DNA from: Porpolomopsis calyptriformis
Lineage: Eukaryota; Basidiomycota; Agaricomycetes; Agaricales; Hygrophoraceae
Reading direction: 5' to 3'
Assembly: GCA_951640195.1 (NCBI GenBank)
Contig: OX621174.1
Span: forward strand, 310,001-374,000
DNA: 64,000 bases
The notes below the pieces were generated by a model that had not been told where the DNA came from, ran no database searches, and saw only the letters and a program-made list of their open reading frames with translations. This document shows, one piece after another, positions 23,237 through 34,209 of the stretch. The position numbers and the translations under genes are program-made. How positions within the stretch are numbered: position 1 is the stretch's first letter; each line of letters opens with the position of its first letter.

Positions 23237-26200
23237 ATGTCCACCCAATTCGCTTCAAACAACCGGACACCCAATGGTCCTCTGTCCAACCTTGACGACG
23301 AAAACAGTAGTGGCTTGGCCTCTACAGATTATGCCCGCAGATGTCGAGAATTGATGGAGCTCAACAGAGCTCTTTATGATATGGGGTAAACCTTGTTGGC
23401 CCACCTCTGCCTTCGCTCTCTCTCACCATTAACTATATTCAGAGCTGAGACGTTGGTGGATTTGCCCCGTATTGCAGTGATCGGTGGACAATCTAGTGTG
23501 TCCACTACTGATCGTTATTTGCACATTGCTTCATGTCTTGTCTGTCAGCTGGAAAGAGTTCGCTGGTTGAAGCCGTCAGCGGGGTATGCTCTTCATCTCT
23601 CATCAAAAGCACCTTGTTCACGATCCGTAGATCAGTGTTCCGAGGGATGCTGGTACGTTGTGTAGAACGCCTGTCATCTGAATTCACAGCTTTTTGTCAG
23701 GGACATGCACACGGCATCTGTCTTCCCTGCTTTTTAACCGGTCCAATTGTTGATGCCATGTTGACAGCTGTCCGATGCAATGCACTGTCTCAAGTTCTAC
23801 AGAAACGTGGTCTTGCACCGTTTCTCTCCATTTTTATGATGACGGTAAAGGCAATCACACTCATGATGTACAGCCCTTTGGTCCGGTTATCACCGACAAG
23901 AGTGAAGTTGAGATTTGGCTACGAAGGGCACAGGCCGCAATTCTGTCTCATCCTCGGACTTCATCTGACCATTTCTCGACCAAGACGGTTCAAGAATTGA
24001 GAAATGGAACAAACGCACAGATGTTTTCCAAAAACGTTGTGTGTGTTGATATTAATGATCCTGATGCAACCGATCTGTCATTTGTGGATCTGCCTGGTGA
24101 TTGAACATGGCTTGTGCCATTTCTTTCTGACTTTGCTCATCTGTTCAAGGTTTGATCCAAAACTCGACCGATGACGCCATCGCTCTAGTGAAAAACTTGG
24201 TGGAATCATACATTAGTATGTAATAGCTTGTTCCATCACTTGAGTGGCACTGAACTTTCCACAACTGTCGCAAGAATCCAAGAAAACTCTCATTTTAATT
24301 GCAATACCAGTCAGCGGTTAGTGTGTTGTTTTATTTTGAAGTCAAATGGCTTATGTACTTGTTGCAATAGATGACATAGAAAATCAGCAAGCGGTGCGGC
24401 TAGCTAAGGAGGCTGACCGAGAAGGCCGCCGTACAATCGGTGCGGTAACATATAAATTATTGGACTCGGAAATTCATAACCACCTTTGTACCAGGTGTCT
24501 TAACCAAACCCGATACCCTAACCAAGGGAGCGACCACCTCCAGACAGCGGTGGAAAGAGATTCTCCAAGGTTCAAGCAAGGATCACAGACTGAAACTTGG
24601 TTACTATTGTGTTCGCCTTCCGGATGATGAAGAGCGGTTGCGGAACATCTCTCATAACGAGTCTCACCGACTCGCTGCTAAATTGTTTCGTACAACCAAA
24701 CCTTGGAATGAAATCGAGGACCGTACTCGGTTTGGCATCCCGTCCCTAGTCTCAAACCTTGGAAGGCTTCTTGTGGATCTCATTGAGGAAAAGTCAGTCA
24801 AACTTTTGTTCATGAGCATCATATTACCCTGCTAATGCGGCAATAGCCTCCCGATGCTGCTGCAAGATGTTAATAAACTTTTGAAAGACTGTCAACAGTC
24901 ACTCGATCAACTACCCCCGCCCCTCACGGTTGATCCCTCCACAGAGATTCTCACAAGAATCAGCGCATTTTGTCAGGATATTAAAGGAGCCGTCAACGGA
25001 GAACGTCTGAAAACCCTTGCCCAGAAGAACCGATTACGTTACTCCCAGTGGATGGCTAGGATACGTGGGACAACCCCTGATTTTCGGCCCTTTGTTGATT
25101 ACACCCGCTTTCTCACTTTTTCTTGGGATGGACTGTTAGGGGCAATTGTTAGCTCTGACCACAGGCCGGTTCTTAAAGTTGACAATAAGTAATCCACCCA
25201 GTGATATTGACGGTGCTGCCCACTGATAAGCTCACAGCCCCATCGCGCCACCAGAGGTTGCGGTCGAAATATTTGACCTCACAAAGATCCGCGAAGTCAT
25301 TGATGAGTAAGGACCCAAGAAATGTTGAACTCCTGCCTACTGATGAGCCCACAGCTCCATCTCTTGGGAGCTCCCCTTCAACGTCCCCTATGAGGCGAAG
25401 AAATGTCTGATCTGGAAGTCCATCTCCCTCTGGAAGACTCCGACACTCTCGTGCTTTGAATGTGTCTACGACAACCTCTCTGATGTTTTATACACCTTCA
25501 TCGAGCACCATTTCGGACGGTTCAAACAACTTCGAGATTATATAGAGTACAATCTTCATCCTGGGCTGTCCGTTACCTATCCTCTATTACTGATGATTAT
25601 TGTCATGATTAGATCGTTGGTTAGGAATGAAGTAAAGGATCACAAAAATGGAGCGCGACGCGCGTTACTCAAGACACTAGCGTTGGAGGAGGACCCAGTG
25701 TTCACACAAAACTTGGAGTTCTTCCAGTCAGAAAGAGCCAAGTGGCTGAGTAAATACCAAACCACGTATCCCGATCCGTGGCAGACGGAGAGGAAAAAAC
25801 CGGGTATTTTCTTTTCGGTCATTGATTCCTCCGCTATGTATTGACCGCACCGATAATATCAAGCACAGAATTCTCGACAATTTGAAGAAGAAATGACGGT
25901 TATGGCAGATGTGCGAGCGTATTTCGAAGTGGCATATAGGGTATTTTCTTTTCATCTTGTTGATTCCTTCGCTATGCGTTGACGAGACTCCACAATATCA
26001 ACCAGAGAATCATCGATTGTGTTCCTTTGACCATAGAGCACGAGCTCTGCCAGACCTTCGCGAACAATCTCCAACCGACGCTGTTCCAGAACATATTTGG
26101 TGAGCGGGGGCTTTCTGGGGAGAGGCAAAAAGAACTGGTTGGCGAAGATCCTGAAGTAGTTGCACGAAGGCGATTACTAGAGGACAGGAAGAAGCGTTTA

Positions 26201-26431
26201 GTGGAGATCAAGGAGAAGTTGGATGGGGCATCGATGCGTACAAGGATGAGAGCTCCCGCGTGGAGGGACGAAAAACCAGAGTCGCCTGTGGAGGCCAAGG
26301 AGATAGAGTCGGATATGGACCAGCCTGGCAGCATGGACGAGGAGCTGATTGATGGGTCAATGCATCCAGAAGAAGATGCGTTTGAAGAGTCGGGTCCGAT
26401 GGCGCTGGAGTGGGTTCGAAATTACGCCTAG
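23237..26431 (+). CDS. Dynamin-superfamily GTPase
   Basis: Many short exons starting at ATG 23,237 (MSTQFASNNRTPNG). G1 (GGQSTGKSSLVEAVSG) spans an intron at about 23,500-23,550, G3 is DLPG (about 24,090), and G4 (LTKPDTLTKGAT) is created by splicing at about 24,495. Also visible are the dynamin-type VKNLVESYI and a stalk with LGRLLVDLIEE, IFDLTKIREVIDE and FNVPYEAKK. A GTPase effector domain near the end (DVRAYFEVAYR, then INQRIIDCVPLTIEHELCQT) precedes an acidic tail. There is no PH domain or proline-rich region, so it resembles the Mx/Vps1-like soluble dynamins expanded in Agaricomycetes rather than classical dynamin. Such proteins assemble on and remodel membranes; the target here is unknown. 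Confidence 0.85.
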
Positions 26432-26794
26432 GCCGAGTCGGGTGGCAACGGGACCCAGTGTCTCGTACATTTCCCGGGTCGGGGCGGTTAGGCAATGAGT
26501 GCATGGCGGGTGAATCTTGTTATCATAGTCAACGACCGTTTGAATTTGAAAAATGATGGTAGCCCAAAGCGCGGATTGAGTATGTATGATACGCGCTGCA
26601 GACGTCCGCCTTTCAAACGGTATTTGACTTCTGGCAGTGCATCATACCTAACATTGAAGTTATGTGACTTCGCCACCATCAATATTATTATTGAAATAAA
26701 GAATGACTGCTGAGATATAAGATAGGTATATAATAATTGACGTAAATCCAATCCGGATCGCCGCGACCATAGTCGGACGTAGGTGCGTAAAGGT
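26432..26794. other. Intergenic, convergent 3' ends
   Basis: AT-rich spacer between the dynamin gene (+) and the aspartic protease gene (-). Nothing recognisable. Confidence 0.5.
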
Positions 26795-28488
26795 TTAGTT
26801 GGCGGTCGAGTCCGTGAAAGCCGTGGTGGCGAATCCAATCTGGTTGTTCGTAGTGTCGAACACGCTGTAGAAGCGCTCCAAGAAGGTGTAGCCATCGATA
26901 AAGTCGAGTCCTTGTCCGCTGTTCGAGCCAAGCTATGGAGGAGTCCGTTTTAGGCCATTAGTCAAAACTCAGTAAGGACACTTACATCAGCGACTACAAG
27001 GTATATTTGACCAGCGTTCCCGCCTATCGCGGAGTTGAGGGACCGAGGCCAGATCTGGGCGTTAGGAGTGAGTGAGTATGTCGTTCCGCCGATGTTGAAG
27101 TCCAAGTTCTGAAGGGCATCAAATTGGGCGGAGGAGATCGTGAGAAGACCAGTCGTCTGGTCGGGCGTGGCGCCCGTTGCGGACACATATTGATTGAAGG
27201 CATCTGAAAGGGAGAATAAATTAAGGGGTAATGAAGCCTTGAGAAACGTACCGGTGGCGAGCAGGATGAGAGTTGTACCGGTATCAACGATACCGGCGGT
27301 CGTGCTCAGAATGGTTGTTCCCCCATAATTGATAGATTGGTCAACACCCCAGAATGAGGAAGCCGGGCTGGTGGAGGTGATGGGGGTGAAGACTACGTCG
27401 GAGGTTGTCTGGCTTGTATCGATGCCGCCGAATGTGAGTTCACCGGTAGAGCCTTCGCTGGCAGGTTCGAAGAAAATGCCGATGGATTCGGTGGAGATAG
27501 TCCCCTGTGAGAAGAGGTTGTCGGTGACGGTCGGTACTTGGTTTCCGTCAGAGGTGGTGCCTTGGGTGAGGTCGACTGGGCCAATTCTGCGAAAGAAAAA
27601 AAAAAAAAAGTTAGATGGGGACAATCAGCACACGACGATGGCCCATCGGAGTCATACTTACCCAAGGATGCCATCAACACCGGAGAAGCCTTGTGCGGAG
27701 GAAGCGACTCCAATGGACTGTTGAGGAATGACCAGGTCAGGCGAGAGGGTAACAGTATCCAAGACTGATTAGGACCATATCCATCACCATCATGCCAAAA
27801 GGGATAGAATATGAGGAACTCACATTCTTCTCCTGAAAATTGACCCGAGCCATAAGAGACCGACTAAGGAACGCTGAATGATTTAAGACAACCACATGGA
27901 ATGGATGATGCATACCACATTTGAACCGGTATCATGGCTAGTACTGGTTTGGACATACTGCTGGCTCGCGCCGACCCATGTGTTTGAGCTCCCTGAGGGC
28001 GTACAATTCGGATCAGTACAGCGCTCCTTTGGAAAGACAACGGACAGTTCGTTCACCCACCAGTATCAATCAGAAGGGTATCTTTCAAGAGACGACACGA
28101 TCAATAAGAGTTGGTCGTTGAGACGAAAAGAAAAGGTCTTACAGTCAGTGGCTGGGCTCCCAACGCCCACGCTAGCAGTATACGTAACCTGAAAATAGAA
28201 TAAATACATCAAGCTAGCATTGGAAAAGATGGAAGAGATAGTTACAGCAGCGTTATCGATGGAGAAGGAGAACTCGCGCCTGGAAAGCCCGGCCGAAGAT
28301 TTGGACTTGAGGGCTTGAGCGCGAGCCTGGTCTGCGGCGACGATGTTCGCAAGGCCGCCCGAGGTGTTGAACCGGGTGGCGAACGCGAGGTTCAGCTTGG
28401 GTGCACCGCGAGTGATGATCGGACTCGCTGCGGAGCCGAGCAGGAGGGCGGAATAAACGAAGGACAGGAGGGCAAAGGAGTGGAACAT
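26795..28488 (-). CDS. Secreted aspartic protease (family A1, polyporopepsin-like)
   Basis: Start ATG 28,488, with a signal peptide of about 21 residues (MFHSFALLSFVYSALLLGSA). A propeptide with the dibasic site LSRREFS follows. The first active site, DTGSSNTW, is made by splicing at about 28,000-28,060. Then come the flap VSYGSGQFSGEE, the second active site GIVDTGTTLILLAT and the C-terminal FDTTNNQIGFA type ending. Length and order match A1 pepsins of wood and litter fungi. It is predicted to be secreted and active at acid pH, digesting external protein. No GPI signal. Confidence 0.9.
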
Positions 28489-28577
28489 AATTGTTGTGGG
28501 GGAGGGGAAAGCGGATGGTACCTGAAGAGGGTGGACTGGAGAATGAAATTTGGGAAGGGAGGGTACAGAGTGTGGAG

Positions 28578-28584
28578 TTTTATA
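28578..28584 (-). promoter_or_regulatory. TATA box of the aspartic protease gene
   Basis: Minus-strand TATAAAA 90 bp upstream of the start codon, a good position for a strong inducible fungal promoter. Confidence 0.55.
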
Positions 28585-29226
28585 CCTTAGCATAGCACTA
28601 TGTGATGCCCCACCCATGTTGTTGCGATCACATGTAGTTTTGGCATCCCTAGGGATGCTCCATGCGATGAGGGTATGTAAACGCACCGTCTCCATGCCGC
28701 CGGGGAGGAATGTAGTCACATCGCGAAATGTTTCCTGAATCAACGGGAGACGACAACCTGGGGGGGGCGGCATTCTCCAACCATTCCATATTGCTTATCA
28801 TATTTGACATTGTGAGTTTCCTACCATCACAGTTGGCTGGTCAGTCTAAATGAACTAGCAGGCAGATCGCCATACGCACCGCGCGCTCGTTCCATGTGAT
28901 CAGTTTGAATACAACGTCAATTCCCCTTTATAGTGGTCACCATCAATCCATATCAATGATTTACAGTACAAACCATGGCGGTTGGACCCTCCTTCTACTC
29001 CTAGGTTCCGTAAGGCGCATCGCAACGTAACGCTCATGTAAACAAGATGCAGTTTTGCGAAACGTCCAAGAGTCGTGCCTAAAGCAATTCAGCCAGTTAT
29101 ATAAGTTACCACTGAGTAAATGCAAGGAGATTTGATGAAGGAACAGCCTGTACCCGCAAGTTCCAGAATGGTAGTATTTATTCAACATTCTAACTGGATT
29201 CCACCAGACGACGACGGCAATCATCA
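28585..29226. other. Intergenic region
   Basis: Upstream region of the protease gene and 3' flank of the OMA1 gene. No conserved ORF or repeat seen. Confidence 0.5.
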
Positions 29227-30935
29227 TCAAGTCCATCTCGTCGATTCTTGAGCTCCTCCTCCATCAGCCGAGACATCTTCACCACCTCGTGAATCTTCAA
29301 CCGCAAAAAACGCTCTCAGTCGATCGCTCATCCCCGCACACTCGGGACTCGCAGCTTGCATAGCGAGCGCATCCGGAATCAAGCCTTCCAAAAGCTACCA
29401 CCAAAAAATCATCAAACTCCGTAGTTCTGAAACGGATAGATAGCTCACGAACCTCGATCCGCTTATGAGAGGATGGATGGGTGTCGAGGAAGTCAATCCT
29501 TCTCCTGATCCCCCGCTTTCTATCGACGGCTGAAGCCAAACGCGCCATGAATCTGTTCCCAAAAAAAAAGTGTGTGTAGCGAGCAGGTAAACTAGACGAC
29601 AGCGACCATGACTGACTCTGGTGCCGCTGTGGGTTCAAAGCACGCTCTCGTCATCAGGTTAATGCCGAGTTTGTCCGCTAAATTAAGGAGGTAAGCGCGT
29701 CAAATGCATGGTTGTACGGATTTGAAAAGGGGGTTATTACGTTACCTTCGAGTTCCTGTTTCCTCGAGTTGGGTAATTCCATCAAATACTTTGTGAGAAA
29801 ATCGGCGACTCCAAAATTGAAACCGAGTGCTTCGAGAAGTAATCCGATGGCGAGCAGTACCTTGATAGACGAAAAGTTTTCAGACGAATGACGGGCAACT
29901 TCGGGGGGTGTGTCATTTCTAATTCAGCACAGACACACATGCAGACCGCTCTGTAGTAAGGCCTCACCGACGTGCCCGATTTCTGCAGAAAGAAACGGGT
30001 TTACGCGGGACGAAACTAACACTTTGAAGATGTACATACCATGTCCCAAGACACTCGCAACGCCATGTTCGTCTTTACAAATAGGCAATATTCCAGTGAA
30101 TACCACGACGGTTCCTAACCATCGTCAACGAAAAAAAAAGAATTTTTGAGCCGCGAAGTGACACACACTTACCAAAGGTGGCCATGGCGTTGACGTTCTT
30201 GGGGTCATTCACCACCAGGACCGTCCATTCCTTTGTGCCCGCCCCAGGAACGGGGTCCCCCCCACCTCCACTCGGTCCATCCGGATCCCAAGCCCAGTCA
30301 TTCCCATCCGAGCCCTGACGATCGTCTGGCATAGTATAAATCGCATGGTCATTCTTCACCGTCCCCAGATTGGACGAGTCGAGGATTCGTGAGACGATGC
30401 GTGTGATCTCGATCGTGACCGGGTGGTCTGGCGGTAAAAGATGGCCTTTGAAGGTTTGGAGGAGGGAGAGTCGGGTGGCTTCAGCGAGCTGGGGTTGGGG
30501 GGTTCTCTCCTCACAAAACTCTTTAATAAATTCGAAAGGGAGTGAGAGACTGACCTCTGCCTCGTATTTTGGGGATATGTCCATGAACCGCCAACGGCCC
30601 GTCTCGGGTACTTTTTCGAGACTAACGTAAAGACATGCATTCAAGTTCGTCCAGCAGGAAGACGAACAGATCACTTACTGGACTACATAATATACCCCGC
30701 AAAGCACGACCAGCCCCGCCACGATTTTCGTTCCAGGATCCCACCTGGACACATCCAATGGTCTCTCCGGGTCGGGTGAAAATCGAAAATAGCGCGCGTT
30801 ACGCGGAGCCGTCGTCGACAGCGTTTGTGATGGTACATTTCTGCGATAATTAGGTATGCGATGAGGAGTAGCAAGCCATCGTCGTATGAGCGGATTGGCC
30901 TTTTGAGCGACCGTCACCGTTCGGAAGGTAAACAT
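29227..30935 (-). CDS. OMA1: Mitochondrial metallopeptidase OMA1
   Basis: ATG 30,935 (MFTFRTVTVAQKANPLIRRW) opens an Arg-rich, acid-poor presequence, followed by one membrane helix (IVAGLVVLCGVYYVV). The M48 core follows over several exons: FKGHLLPPDHPVT, WTVLVVNDPKNVNAMATFG, TVVVFTGILPI, the zinc site HEIGHVGE (His-Glu split by an intron at about 30,040), then LELPNSRKQ-type E-x-x-A-D sequence and FLDTHPSSHKRIE. OMA1 is a stress-activated inner-membrane protease that cleaves OPA1/Mgm1-type substrates and takes part in inner-membrane quality control. The start codon lies 3 bp after the stop codon of the adrenodoxin reductase gene on the same strand. Confidence 0.9.
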
Positions 30936-30938
30936 AAC

Positions 30939-32429
30939 TCAAAATAGTAATTTTAACTGTTTTCCCTCAAGAAATCCCTTCGCCTCCTCCCACCCCATCC
31001 GTTCCCGCTCCTTGCCTATCCGCTCTCCCTTCTTCACCTCTTCATAATCAATCGCCTTCCAATCCTGGTACTCCACGACCGTCCCCTCGGCCAAGCCAGC
31101 CCTTATCTCGGGTGGTGGCTCATCAGGATGTGGAGCAGGGTTCAGCCCCATCACTTCGTCGTCACCCACCTGGCCGTTCGCTAACCAATCAGACGATATA
31201 GTCTCTGCCACGGCGTACGCGTTATTCATAGTCGCCGCCAGCACCCCCTTCGCGCCTGTGGCGGCCCACCCTGAGGCATACACATTCCTTAGCAACGAGC
31301 CCGAGGACGTGACTATCCTTCCTTCGTTAGTGCGCAGATGCCCAAGTGTGGGATCATAGAATGCCGCACTGGCGTCCGCGCGGAATCCAAGGGAGGTTAC
31401 CACAAGTGAAGTTGCCAGCGTGGACGTTTCTCCTGTAGGGACCGCGCGACGAGTGGTAGGGTCGACGGAGGTGTGGGAGAGGGTAAGGGTGGCAGGAGAG
31501 GAGGGTGAGGATGGGGGTGCTAGGTCCGTCGGCGAGCGGAAGAATTCGAGCGACCATGTTTTTGATGTCGTTCCTGGTTGGTGTTTTGAGCCCTTCTTGA
31601 GAAGTTCCATAATGCGTGTTTGTTGACGGGTGAGGGAAACATCGGGTGGGATGGAAAGAAGATCGGGCGCGAGAGGAACCTGGGAGGTATCTGGCAGGTT
31701 CATCAGCTCTCTCAGCTCTTTAGTCGTAAACGCGGCTTCGAGGGGTCCGCGCCTAGCTAGGATGGACACATGTTTCACTCTAGAACGCGAGAGGACATCG
31801 AGGACGGGTAGCGGTACGTCGTATGTTGACAGAGTAGATGGGGAGATGAGGAGCATGCGTGCAATGTCGAGAGAGACATTGCCGTTGCCAATTAGCGTGA
31901 CGTGCGAGACTTTATCCAGCGGGGGTGCTGGTGGTCGAGAAGGGTGGTGGGTGTACCAGTGGACCACGGAGAGTGCCGGGATACAGTGGGGGGAGGGGGC
32001 GAGTGAAGGGTGAAGAATCGGAACCGCACAACCGGTGGCGAACAAGAGATGAGTGTAATGGGGTAGAATGGAGGAAAGGGGTAAATGCAAGGCGTGCTGG
32101 ATAGGATATGGCGGATGAACGCCAATGTTAACGTTCCCAAAGAACCGAAAGCGAGGATCTGATGCTGCTGAATCGAATTTATTCGTGCAATTCTAAGGGG
32201 CGGGCTGGAGTGAAGTGCAGGAAGATGATAGAGCACGTACTTTGACTTCTGGATGGTCTGGAGCTACGCCATATCTCACCAGCCCGTGCGGTGCCCAAAG
32301 GCGGTCGTACATATGAATCTTGAACGGTGGAGACCGAGCATTGGAAAGAGGCAAGAGTGAGAGCAAGCGGGACGCGACATAGAACGCTGATGGTCCACCA
32401 CCAATAATGGCTAACTTGAACGGCGACAT
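30939..32429 (-). CDS. ARH1: NADPH:adrenodoxin (ferredoxin) oxidoreductase
   Basis: Exons 32,241-32,429 and 30,939-32,192 with a 48-bp intron (GTACGT...TTAG), 480 residues. FAD-binding GGGPSAFYVASRLL at the N-terminus, the family motif GLVRYGVAPDHPEVK across the splice, NADPH-binding GNGNVSLDIARML, SILARRGPLEAAFT, and the C-terminal YASGWAATGAKGVLA. The enzyme passes electrons from NADPH to mitochondrial ferredoxin for Fe-S cluster and haem A synthesis. The ATG used gives no clear mitochondrial presequence (it starts MSPFKLAIIGGG), so a short spliced leader exon upstream is possible. It is followed head to tail by OMA1. Confidence 0.9.
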
Positions 32430-32791
32430 GCACGAGCGCTTGCAGCGATTCGACGGCTAGCTCTAAACTGTTCGAGATTACTGACTTCAGGTTGATTTGC
32501 CTCAGCGAAGTCATCACCGAGGGACCTTGACTTTGCCTTGCCAATCTTTGAGCGGCTATGCCATACCTCCGCTGAAGGAACCGTGTCTCCAAAATACGGT
32601 TACTCACTTGCGAATTCACTCTCTGTAATGCAAAGCCATGGATTCAACAAACATTGTCCCAGACTCGGGTACTTAGGTACTGGACCCTCTATCACCTCAT
32701 CTGTTTTGGTCGCACACCACGAACCGATAACACCCATCGCGGCCGCACACTCTTTAAAAATACCTTGACATTTGAAGTGCCAAAAAAAAAT
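32430..32791. other. Upstream region of the reductase gene
   Basis: About 360 bp between the reductase start and the tRNA. It may hide a 5' leader exon encoding the missing targeting peptide, but no ATG-led exon splices convincingly. Confidence 0.4.
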
Positions 32792-32874
32792 TCGGATACG
32801 GGGAATCGAACCCCGAGCTGCCGCGATCACATAATAATGAGAGGCGGCAATGTTAGCCGTTACACCATATCCGA
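32792..32874 (-). tRNA. tRNA-Glu(CTC) with 12-nt intron
   Basis: On the minus strand the acceptor arm TCGGATA pairs with TATCCGA. The D arm holds GGTGTAACGGC and the T arm GGGGTTCGATTCCCC. The anticodon stem GCCGC/GCGGC encloses CTCTCA, then a 12-nt insert, then C. Removing the insert gives a 7-nt loop with anticodon CTC, and the insert lies one base 3' of the anticodon, the canonical site of nuclear tRNA introns. Confidence 0.9.
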
Positions 32875-33029
32875 CTGATTCTGGTCATTGTCGATCGATC
32901 GAATGAAAAGTGGTTCGGTCAGCTGTGGTTATGTAGAATAGCCAGCATGAGCTAATGGTCATGCTGACTGTCCTACATGATACCCAACCCGATCGAGGTC
33001 TTGAGGCTCATTACTTGGAATATGGCACC

Positions 33030-33690
33030 GCGCCTACCCTGCTATGGATCTCATCAGCAAGCTGTGCGAGGGAACCGCCGGTAGCCAAAAAAACTGTTGT
33101 GATACTTCAGGAAGTCCACCAGGATGCGCTATTTGGAATCCTCGACCATCCATGGGTTCAGGAGAATTTGTCAGGTTTCAGACACCGAGCCCCCCAGCTC
33201 ATCATTTCACGATAATGTTCATCTCAAAATTGGCGACGACCAGCCCCTTCTTTCGGATACCGTTCCCAATGAAGCAAGATGGATATTCCTGTGACAAGGG
33301 GGGATAATATCACGGAAGGCAAAGTCTTGAGGGTATGCACCACCCACCTCAAATCTCTCTACGATGGCCGCGAAAAAGGCTTGAAGCAGCTAGAGCTGCT
33401 CTCCAAGGTATCCAAGTCACCTGGGACTAACCTGACAGTCATTGTGGTGGTAACATGAATGCGATCCGTTTGAACCCAAACATAGCATTGAACGATGTAT
33501 GGGAACATCTCCTGCCACCGCCCACTACCCCAGCTGAAGCCATTCCAGCGTGATCCCACGTTCGCCAGAGCTAGAGGGAATACGTGGGGCTACAATGCAG
33601 TGAAGGCCAAGAATCGAAAGAGACTCTTGTGCACGGGGCGCTGTGGACGTATGTAAACTGGGCGATAGAGTTGACATGGGTAAGCTGTCA
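33030..33690 (+). pseudogene. Remnant of an endonuclease/exonuclease/phosphatase-family gene
   Basis: Fragments in changing frames match the order of EEP-fold phosphodiesterases: VVILQEVHQDALFGILDHPW (catalytic Glu motif) at about 33,100, VCTTHLKSLYDGREKGLKQL at about 33,340, a GG-MNAI motif at about 33,440 (the GDMNA metal/nucleophile motif), NDVWEHLLPPP at about 33,500, and ARARGNTWGY near 33,570. The frame is broken at least three times and has stops, so it is dead. The intact fungal family resembles TDP2-like DNA or RNA phosphodiesterases. Confidence 0.6.
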
Positions 33691-33769
33691 AGTTCAGAAC
33701 AAGTCGTGGGGTACAGAGCAATCAGCGCGAGCAAAATGAGCCAGGAGGGAAACGGCGACGTAGCACAAA

Positions 33770-34209
33770 ACAACGATAAAAACCCTAATTACATAATAAT
33801 GATCTAGCTACTTGACAGGGTCAAGGTTTCATCCAACACTACCCTTATCGTCCTTCAGCCCAGCAAGACATCTCAAGTGGCGGCTTGGAACGAAAACATA
33901 TAAATCAACTGACTAGAGGAGGGGGTGAGGGTGAGAAGTGAGACCCAGTGAAAAGTTGCTCAGGCCTCGAGGAAAATACTTACCAACTCACCTCTCGTCC
34001 ACCAACGCATTCACAGCACAGCACAACCTCATGTTAAAGAATACAGTTCCTCTAATTTCCAATATACAGTGTATCGTTAGTGAATCGAACAGTACAAGCG
34101 CACACATTTGAGAATTCTACCTAAATATGAAATGACTGTTAGGTCACCTCATAAAAACCAAAGTGAGATAGGCGCACCAATAGCCAAAACATGCGTATTA
34201 TTGTAAACC
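33770..34209. other. Intergenic region
   Basis: About 440 bp upstream of nothing obvious and 3' of the WDR48 gene. No gene, tRNA or repeat recognised. Confidence 0.5.

Noticed and set aside
32179..32619. Longer N-terminal ORF overlapping the adrenodoxin reductase start
   Set aside because: It opens at a GTG, is in a different frame from the FAD motif and overlaps exon 1; not a credible presequence without splice support.
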